From Brevundimonas sp. UBA5713 (GTDB lineage: Bacteria > Pseudomonadota > Alphaproteobacteria > Caulobacterales > Caulobacteraceae), in assembly GCF_002419815.1 (NCBI RefSeq), contig NZ_DIGV01000057.1, forward strand, positions 8,727 to 15,518: DNA of 6,792 nucleotides, given 5' to 3'. Made by a program: the position numbers and the translations under genes. Every line of letters starts with the position of its first letter. The first letter of the stretch is position 1. Shown here in pieces: positions 1 through 5,308 of the stretch. Below the pieces are notes generated by a model that did not search any database, was not told the DNA's origin, and saw only the letters and a list, made by a program, of their open reading frames with translations.

Positions 1-137
1 AACGCTCCACCCGCCACAAGTCCGGCGTCGCCATGCGCTTCCCTCGCATCAGCCGCATCCGCTGGGACAAGCCTGCGAGCGAAGCGGATGAGTTGGGGGT
101 GCTGGAGGGCATGTTGGCGGCGGCGGAAGGTGGATGA
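1..137 (+). CDS. ATP-dependent DNA ligase, C-terminal end (partial)
   Basis: This is the last 44 codons of a gene entering from the left edge, in the frame whose first full codon is at base 3 and whose TGA stop is at 135-137. The peptide contains RHKSGVAMRFPRISRIRWDK, which closely resembles the end of the OB-fold domain of bacterial ATP-dependent DNA ligases. There the basic, arginine-rich strand corresponds to the C-terminal motif region (RxDK-like) that contacts the adenylate or the DNA. The family seals DNA nicks using ATP. The stop overlaps the start of the helicase gene (ATGA at 134-137), which is the order found in the ligase-associated repair cluster and supports the call. The nucleotidyltransferase core and its catalytic lysine lie outside the window, so the identification rests on a short peptide plus context. 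Confidence 0.85.
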   Translation, partial: RSTRHKSGVAMRFPRISRIRWDKPASEADELGVLEGMLAAAEGG

Positions 138-2605
138 AACCTACCGCTCCCTCCCCCATATTAGATGCCATGACACCGTCATCGTCAGTCCTTCCGCCCC
201 ACTTCTCCGACTGGTTCGCCAGTCGGGAATGGAGTGCACGTCCGCATCAGTTGGCGATGGTGGAGAAGGGGCTGGCGGGTGAGGACGCCTTGCTGGTGGC
301 ACCGACGGGCGGGGGCAAAACGCTGGCGGGGTTTTTGCCCAGCCTGATCGAGCTGTCGCAGCGGAAGAAAGCCCCGGGCGAACTGACGTCGGTTCACACT
401 CTCTACATCTCGCCGCTGAAGGCGCTGGCGGTGGATGTGGAGCGCAACCTTTTGACGCCGGTGGGCGAGATGGGACTGGATATCGCCATCGAGAGCCGCA
501 CGGGCGACACCAACCAAGCCAAGCGCGCGCGCCAGAGGCTGGCTCCGCCCGACATTCTTTTGACCACACCCGAGCAGTTGGCCCTGTTCTGCGCATGGGA
601 AGGGGCGCGGGACTATTTCAAGGACCTGCGCTGTGTGGTGATCGACGAGATCCACGCCATCCACGGGTCAAAGCGCGGAGACCTGCTGTCGCTGGGGCTG
701 GCGCGGTTGCGCAGCTTTGCGCCCAAGATGCGCAGCGTCGGCTTGTCGGCGACGGTCAGTGATCCGGCGGCTATCCGAGGCTGGCTGTCCGATAAGGGCA
801 ACGACATCGTATTTGGTCAGGCGGGTGCGCCGCCGGAACTGGATGTGCTGCTCAGCGAAAACCGTGTGCCGTGGGCGGGCCACACCGCCCAACACGCGAT
901 GCAGGAGGTGTATGACACCATCAAGAGCGCCGAGACGGCGCTGGTTTTCGTCAACACCCGCTGGCAGGCGGAATATGCGTTCCAAGAGTTATGGCGGCTG
1001 AACGACGACAACCTGCCCATCGCGCTCCACCACGGCAGCCTGAGCGCCGAGCAACGCCGCAAGGTCGAGGCGATGATGACCAAGGGCCTGCTGAAGGCCG
1101 TGGTCTGCACATCTACCCTCGATCTGGGCATCGACTGGGGCAATGTCGATCTGGTGATCCAGCTGGCCGCGCCCAAGGGATCGTCGCGTCTGGTGCAGCG
1201 GATCGGGCGAGCCAATCACAGACTGGACGAGCCATCGCGGGCGGTGCTGGTCCCTGCCAGCCGGTTCGAGATGCTGGAATGCCAGGCTGCCGTCGAGGCG
1301 GTGATGGAGGCCGCCCATGATGGCGAACCCATCCGCAACGGGGCCAAGGATGTGCTGGCCCAGCACGTTATGGGCGTGGCCTGTGCCGAACCGTTCGATC
1401 TGGAAGCCCTATACGACGAGGTCATCACCGCCGCCCCCTATCGCGACCTGACGTGGGAAGACTGGGAACAGGTGGTCGATTTTGTCTCGACTGGCGGCTA
1501 TGCGCTGAAATCCTATGACAAATACCGCCGCATCATCCGTGGCCGCGACGGGCTGTGGAAGGCGCGCACGAAAGAGATCATCGCCCGCCACCGCATGAAT
1601 GTCGGGGCCATTGTCGCTGCGCAAACGCTTACCGTCCGCACCAAGGGCAGGCGCGGCACGGGTCGCAAGATCGGTGACGCCGAAGAGACCCTGTTCGAGC
1701 AGATGAGCATCGGCGACAGCTTTGTCTTCGCGGGCGAAATCTGGCGTTTCGAAGGGGTAGAAGGCACCAACGCCATCGTCAGCGCGACCAGCGATGATGA
1801 CCCGATGGTGCCCAGTTGGGGCGGGTCACGCATCCCCATTTCCTCGCACCTCGCCTATCGCGTGCGGCGGTTGATGGCCGACCGTGACACGTGGCGACGT
1901 ATGCCTGCCGATGTTCAGGAATGGCTGGAGGCGCAGGACGACCATTCGGGCATCCCCGCCATGGATGATCTGCTGGTCGAGACCTTCCAGCGCGGCAAGC
2001 GCCATTTCATGATCGTCTATCCGTTCGAGGGGGTCTTGGCGCACACCACCTTGGCCATGCTGCTGACGCGCAGGCTGGACCGCGCAGGCGTGGGGCCGAT
2101 CGGCTATGTCGCCAATGACTTTTCGCTGTGCATCTGGTCGATGCGGTCGATGGCGGACCTCGATTTCGACGCCCTGTTCGAACAGGACATGCTGGGCGAT
2201 GATCTGGAAAGCTGGCTGGACGAGAGCTTCATGATGAAGAAGTCGTTCAAGGAATGCGCCCAGATCGCGGGCCTGATCGAGCGGCGCATGCCCGGCCATG
2301 AAAAGACGGGCCGTCAGGTGACCTTCTCCGCCGACCTGATCTACGACACGCTAAGACGCCATGATCCCCAGCATCTGCTTTTGCGCTGCGCCCGCGAGGA
2401 TGCGGCGCGGGGGCTGCTGGATGTGGCGCGTCTGGGTGAACTATTGTCGCGTATCCAAGGACGGATCAGGGTCTATAATCTGCCGAAAGTCTCGCCCTTT
2501 GCCGTGCCCATGCTGATGGAGATCGGTAAGGAACGCGCCCCCGGAACCTCTGCTGCCGATATGATGCTGGAAGACGCCGCCCTGATCGACGAGGCCATGA
2601 GCTGA
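134..2605 (+). CDS. Ligase-associated Lhr-type DEXH-box DNA helicase
   Basis: An 823-residue superfamily 2 helicase predicted to be an ATP-driven 3'-to-5' DNA translocase in DNA repair. Motifs seen in order: Q-motif-like RPHQ (36-39), Walker A APTGGGKT (56-63), Ia ISPLKALA (92-99), DEIH (171-174), SAT (205-207), IV-like ALVFVNTR (269-276), V around STLDLGIDWG (327-336) and VI QRIGRANHR (355-363). After the two RecA domains come a winged-helix/beta-barrel region with WGGSRIPIS (562-570) and a DEAD-associated region around KRHFMIVYPFEG (622-633), ending in VSPFAVPMLMEIG. This is the Lhr-core layout, and the length is normal. I chose the ATG at 134 because it overlaps the ligase stop and follows GGAAGG (125-130), though with a short spacer. 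The ATG at 170 is the alternative; it has no ribosome site but lies closer to the conserved region. Ligase upstream and PdeM downstream define the cluster. Confidence 0.95.
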   Translation: MKPTAPSPILDAMTPSSSVLPPHFSDWFASREWSARPHQLAMVEKGLAGEDALLVAPTGGGKTLAGFLPSLIELSQRKKAPGELTSVHTLYISPLKALAVDVERNLLTPVGEMGLDIAIESRTGDTNQAKRARQRLAPPDILLTTPEQLALFCAWEGARDYFKDLRCVVIDEIHAIHGSKRGDLLSLGLARLRSFAPKMRSVGLSATVSDPAAIRGWLSDKGNDIVFGQAGAPPELDVLLSENRVPWAGHTAQHAMQEVYDTIKSAETALVFVNTRWQAEYAFQELWRLNDDNLPIALHHGSLSAEQRRKVEAMMTKGLLKAVVCTSTLDLGIDWGNVDLVIQLAAPKGSSRLVQRIGRANHRLDEPSRAVLVPASRFEMLECQAAVEAVMEAAHDGEPIRNGAKDVLAQHVMGVACAEPFDLEALYDEVITAAPYRDLTWEDWEQVVDFVSTGGYALKSYDKYRRIIRGRDGLWKARTKEIIARHRMNVGAIVAAQTLTVRTKGRRGTGRKIGDAEETLFEQMSIGDSFVFAGEIWRFEGVEGTNAIVSATSDDDPMVPSWGGSRIPISSHLAYRVRRLMADRDTWRRMPADVQEWLEAQDDHSGIPAMDDLLVETFQRGKRHFMIVYPFEGVLAHTTLAMLLTRRLDRAGVGPIGYVANDFSLCIWSMRSMADLDFDALFEQDMLGDDLESWLDESFMMKKSFKECAQIAGLIERRMPGHEKTGRQVTFSADLIYDTLRRHDPQHLLLRCAREDAARGLLDVARLGELLSRIQGRIRVYNLPKVSPFAVPMLMEIGKERAPGTSAADMMLEDAALIDEAMS

Positions 2606-3324
2606 TGCAGATTGGCGTGGCGGGTGAGCCGTGCGTGCTGCGCGCGGCGGGGACGCTGTGGCTGCCACAGCACAAGACGCTGGTGGTGTCGGACCTGCAC
2701 CTTGAAAAGGGCTCGGCCTATGCGGCCAAGGGCCAGTTGCTGCCGCCCTATGATACGCGCGAGACGCTGGATCGCCTGCTGGCCGAGGTGGCCGAAACCC
2801 AGCCGCGCACCCTGATCCTGCTGGGTGACAGCCTGCACGACATGGGAGCCATCAGCCGCATCCCCGTGGCCGAGCGCGAGGCGGTGATCGAGCTGGCGCA
2901 GCAGCTCGATCTAGTGTGGATCAGCGGCAACCACGACCCCGACGGCGGCGCAGCCTTTGGCGGGCGCTCGACCGACGAAATACAACTCGGCCATCTAACC
3001 CTGCGCCATGAACCGCAAGCGGGTCTGCAGGTCGGAGAGGTGGCGGGCCACCTACACCCCTGCGCCCGCGTGATCGGCCCTGCCGGAGCGGTGCGCCGCC
3101 GCTGTTTCCTGTCCGATGGCCAGCGGCTGATCCTGCCCGCCTTCGGGGCCTATACCGGCGGGCTGAACGCGCTGGACAGTGCCTATGACGGCCTGTTCAC
3201 GGGCAAGACCTGCGCCTACCTGCTGGGGCATAAGATCACCCCCGTCGCCACCCATCGGCTGGCACCGGACGGGCGTCAGGCCGTGACGTCCAGAGCAAGG
3301 TCTGCCGCGCCTAGCGTGCGGTGA
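2605..3324 (+). CDS. pdeM: Ligase-associated metallophosphoesterase/endonuclease PdeM
   Basis: A 239-residue calcineurin-like metallophosphoesterase. The complete metal-binding set is visible: SDLHLEK (29-35, Asp30 and His32), GDSLHD (74-79, Asp75), GNHD (108-111), RHEP (134-137, His135) and GHLHP (148-152, His149 and His151). No key residue is missing, so a two-metal active site is expected. Family members in this cluster are known as manganese-dependent DNA endonucleases/phosphodiesterases. There is no signal peptide, so it should be cytoplasmic. The ATG shares its A with the helicase stop (TGATG, 2603-2607), so translation probably depends on termination-reinitiation; only a weak GAGG (2591-2594) lies upstream. 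The last ~20 residues (rich in Arg, Ala and Ser) look like a non-conserved tail. The final 14 bases overlap the end of the convergent oxidoreductase gene. The cellular DNA substrate is not evident from the sequence. Confidence 0.93.
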   Translation: MQIGVAGEPCVLRAAGTLWLPQHKTLVVSDLHLEKGSAYAAKGQLLPPYDTRETLDRLLAEVAETQPRTLILLGDSLHDMGAISRIPVAEREAVIELAQQLDLVWISGNHDPDGGAAFGGRSTDEIQLGHLTLRHEPQAGLQVGEVAGHLHPCARVIGPAGAVRRRCFLSDGQRLILPAFGAYTGGLNALDSAYDGLFTGKTCAYLLGHKITPVATHRLAPDGRQAVTSRARSAAPSVR

Positions 3325-4576
3325 ACAGTTCGGTGTCGGGATCAGGCTTACCGCAAAGGGCGGCGGTGACGACCTGGCTGGCGATGACCGAATAGGTGAT
3401 GCCATTGCCGCCCAGCCCTGCGACGGCCCAGACGTGGTCCATGTTCTGCACGGGGGCGATGAAGGGCAGGCCCGTGGTGCTGTTGCCGAACGCGCCGGCC
3501 CAGACATAGTCGGGCTCCAGCTCGATTTCGGGCAGCATGGCCTTCAGCTTGCGCCTCAGGGTCTCGGCCTTTTTCTTTAGCAAGGCGGGCCGGGAGTGGC
3601 GCGCCTCGGCCTCTTCGTCCTCTCCGCCCAAGATGATGCGGCCATCGGGCGTAGAGCGGAAATAGAGGTAGGGGTCGGACGCCTCCCACACCATCATGGA
3701 GGTCAGCCACGCGGGCATGGCGGTCTTGGGCTTCGACGCCAGCGCCCATGTCGAGAGGATGTCGGCCTTGGGGATGCTGACCATATCGGGCAGTTCATAG
3801 CCCGAACAGAACACCACCTTGCGGGCGCGAATGGCATGGCCGCTGTCTGTCTTGAGCGATACGCCATCAGGGTCGGACAGCACATCGACCACCTCGACCG
3901 GCGATAACACCTTTGCGCCCGCCTCTTCGGCGCGGCGCATCAGGGCGGCGGCCAGCTGGCCGGGGTCGGCAGAGGCCGAGTGCTGGCTGAGGATGGCTCC
4001 CGTCCGGTCAATGCCGAACCGCTCGCGCACCTGCGCCCCCGTCAGATATTCGCTGGGAAGGCCCGCCGCCTGACGTGCCTCCGCCTCGCTGCTCAGGGCG
4101 CGGTGGCCGTACTCATCACCCGCCAGATAAAGTGTGGCGCGCGTTTCAAATGCACAGCGAATGTTCTCGGCCTTGATCAGCTCGGCCAGATCGCCAAGCG
4201 CGCGAAAGGTGCGCTGATAAACGCGGCGGGCATGGTCTTCGCCCACCGACTTGGCCAGATCGGTCATCGGCAGATCGACCTCCCATTGCAACATGGCGGT
4301 CGAGGCGACGGTCGATCCCGTCAGCGGCGGCCTGCGGTCCAGCACCAGAATGCGCGGATCATGGCCCAGCACCTTTTTCAAATCCTTGGCGGCGCGGGTC
4401 AGGGCATGGGCCATAAAGGCCCCCGTGATCCCGGCACCGATCACCACCACATCGACGGACAGCGACTGCGACAGCCCCTTTGACGGCACGCCGGTAAAGG
4501 CGCTGTCCTGCCATAGGGAATGGCCCGTTCTCAGGTCGCGTTTTTGGGTGGCCGATCCTTTGGCTGTTGCGGTCAT
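3311..4576 (-). CDS. FAD-dependent oxidoreductase, DAO (DadA-like) family
   Basis: A 421-residue flavoprotein. The N-terminal FAD-binding Rossmann motif VIGAGITG is at 45-52 (Gly47, Gly49, Gly52), followed by an acidic residue ending the second strand (LVLDRR, Asp80). A C-terminal segment AGLGGNGITYS (386-396) closes the FAD site as in glycine/D-amino-acid oxidases and dehydrogenases. The STVASTAMLQWEVD stretch (88-101) matches a subgroup of uncharacterised DAO proteins. Such enzymes oxidise amines or amino acids, some making H2O2; the substrate here cannot be told. There is no signal peptide. I start at the ATG at 4576 because a strong GGGAGAGGG lies just before it; an in-frame TTG at 4609 would add 11 residues but runs through the hairpin and has no ribosome site. 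It lies 75 bases downstream of the hemerythrin-like gene, behind an apparent terminator. Confidence 0.88.
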   Translation of the reverse strand: MTATAKGSATQKRDLRTGHSLWQDSAFTGVPSKGLSQSLSVDVVVIGAGITGAFMAHALTRAAKDLKKVLGHDPRILVLDRRPPLTGSTVASTAMLQWEVDLPMTDLAKSVGEDHARRVYQRTFRALGDLAELIKAENIRCAFETRATLYLAGDEYGHRALSSEAEARQAAGLPSEYLTGAQVRERFGIDRTGAILSQHSASADPGQLAAALMRRAEEAGAKVLSPVEVVDVLSDPDGVSLKTDSGHAIRARKVVFCSGYELPDMVSIPKADILSTWALASKPKTAMPAWLTSMMVWEASDPYLYFRSTPDGRIILGGEDEEAEARHSRPALLKKKAETLRRKLKAMLPEIELEPDYVWAGAFGNSTTGLPFIAPVQNMDHVWAVAGLGGNGITYSVIASQVVTAALCGKPDPDTELFTAR

Positions 4577-4578
4577 TG

Positions 4579-4587
4579 CCCTCTCCC
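4579..4587 (-). promoter_or_regulatory. Ribosome binding site of the FAD oxidoreductase
   Basis: On the minus strand GGGAGAGGG precedes ATG at 4576, with the GGAG core 6 bases from the start codon. It decides the start in favour of 4576 over the upstream TTG at 4609. Confidence 0.8.
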
Positions 4588-4590
4588 AGC

Positions 4591-4605
4591 GCCCGATGAT
4601 CGGGC
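4591..4605. repeat. Short palindrome upstream of the oxidoreductase start
   Basis: GCCCGAT-G-ATCGGGC is a perfect 7-base inverted repeat around a single central base. It ends 3 bases before the oxidoreductase ribosome site (reading the minus strand) and lies in the 75-base gap after the hemerythrin gene. It could be an operator for a dimeric regulator or an RNA hairpin next to the ribosome site. It has no T tract on either strand, so it is not a terminator. Its function is inferred only from position. Confidence 0.45.
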
Positions 4606-4612
4606 CCAATTG

Positions 4613-4643
4613 AAAACAGGCGCAGCCACGGCCGCGCCTGTTT
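4613..4643 (-). terminator. Intrinsic terminator after the hemerythrin-like gene
   Basis: Reading the minus strand from 4643, a perfect 10-base stem AAACAGGCGC / GCGCCTGTTT surrounds a 10-base loop, and the descending arm ends in TTTT. It begins 8 bases after the hemerythrin stop codon. The stem is GC-rich at its core, the classical form of a rho-independent terminator. The T tract is short (four), part of it within the stem, so some readthrough into the oxidoreductase gene is possible. The arm on the other strand also starts with A and ends with T, but no plus-strand gene ends here. Confidence 0.75.
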
Positions 4644-4651
4644 CCGATCCG

Positions 4652-5293
4652 TCACTTCAGGCGGATTTTCTTCTCGATCTTGGCCGCGGCCTTCTCTTCT
4701 TTTTTGCGGCGTTCAAAGACCTTCTGGATGTATTTCAGGTCTTTGTCGGACAGCACCTTTTCGGCGGCCACGAACTGTTCCTGCTCCTCTTCGCCGACGT
4801 GGTGCAGGTACTCTTCCTTCAGAGCCGCAAAGCGACGAAGCCAGCCCGGCGAGGAATAGTCGCGCGCCGCCAGATCAGCCATCAGCTTGTCCAGCTCCTT
4901 ATGCTCGGCCACGGCGTGGCGGGCATCGTCGGTGGCCGACGGCTCGCGCAGGACAGAAGACCACAGCGCCTGATCCTCGGCATTGGCGTGGGCCTGCACT
5001 TCCTTGACGAATTCCTCAAACAGCATCTTGCGCTGTTCGGGCTCGCCGCTGGTCGTTTCCTCAATCATGGCGATCAGGGCGCGGTGCTTGTCATGGTCCT
5101 GCACCAGACGGCCGAAGATGTCCGGATTGCCCCGGAACTTGGTCTTCGGCGTCGAGCCGATGCGGGCGGCAAGGTCCGGCGCAAAGGATTTGGCTTCGGC
5201 GATGGCGTCGGCCTTGGCCTTGGTCGGATCTTTCTTGACCGGTTTGGCGGCCTTTGCGGCCGCCTTCTTTTCGGTGGTTTGAGCGGTTGCCAT
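4652..5293 (-). CDS. Hemerythrin HHE-domain-like protein with Lys/Ala-rich ends
   Basis: A 213-residue protein predicted to be all-helical. A four-helix-bundle hemerythrin-like core is suggested by spaced candidate iron ligands: HDKH (His67, His70), HANAE (His102, Glu106), HAVAEH (His126, His131) and YLHHVGEEE (His164/165 with Glu168-170). The HxxxE patterns are those of HHE cation-binding domains, which bind a di-iron centre and in bacteria act in O2, NO or peroxide sensing or iron handling. Around the core are a lysine/alanine-rich N-terminus (about 8-35) and a charged C-terminal helix (about 188-213) rich in Lys, Glu and Arg. There is no signal peptide or membrane segment. The start has an excellent ribosome site, TAAGGAG (5302-5308), whose TAA is the catalase stop; the gap is only 12 bases, so it is co-transcribed with catalase. 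The exact role is unknown. Confidence 0.85.
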   Translation of the reverse strand: MATAQTTEKKAAAKAAKPVKKDPTKAKADAIAEAKSFAPDLAARIGSTPKTKFRGNPDIFGRLVQDHDKHRALIAMIEETTSGEPEQRKMLFEEFVKEVQAHANAEDQALWSSVLREPSATDDARHAVAEHKELDKLMADLAARDYSSPGWLRRFAALKEEYLHHVGEEEQEQFVAAEKVLSDKDLKYIQKVFERRKKEEKAAAKIEKKIRLK

Positions 5294-5301
5294 AAATCGT
5301 T

Positions 5302-5308
5302 CTCCTTA
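5302..5308 (-). promoter_or_regulatory. Ribosome binding site of the hemerythrin-like gene, overlapping the catalase stop
   Basis: TAAGGAG on the minus strand, 8 bases before the ATG at 5293. Its first three bases are the catalase stop codon, so ribosomes finishing catalase stop directly on this site, suggesting translational coupling. Confidence 0.8.

Noticed and set aside
170..172. Alternative helicase start at the ATG at 170
   Set aside because: No ribosome site precedes it, whereas the ATG at 134 has GGAAGG upstream and the ATGA overlap typical of coupled genes. It remains possible, since the first 12 residues look unconserved.
141..1366. Several minus-strand open frames of 100-160 codons opposite the helicase gene
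   Set aside because: They overlap each other and a helicase with complete motifs, and are Arg/Pro/Ala-rich without family resemblance; they are shadows of high GC at third positions.
4607..4609. TTG start for the FAD oxidoreductase, 11 codons upstream
   Set aside because: It has no ribosome site, and the extension would encode the palindrome; the ATG at 4576 has a strong Shine-Dalgarno sequence.
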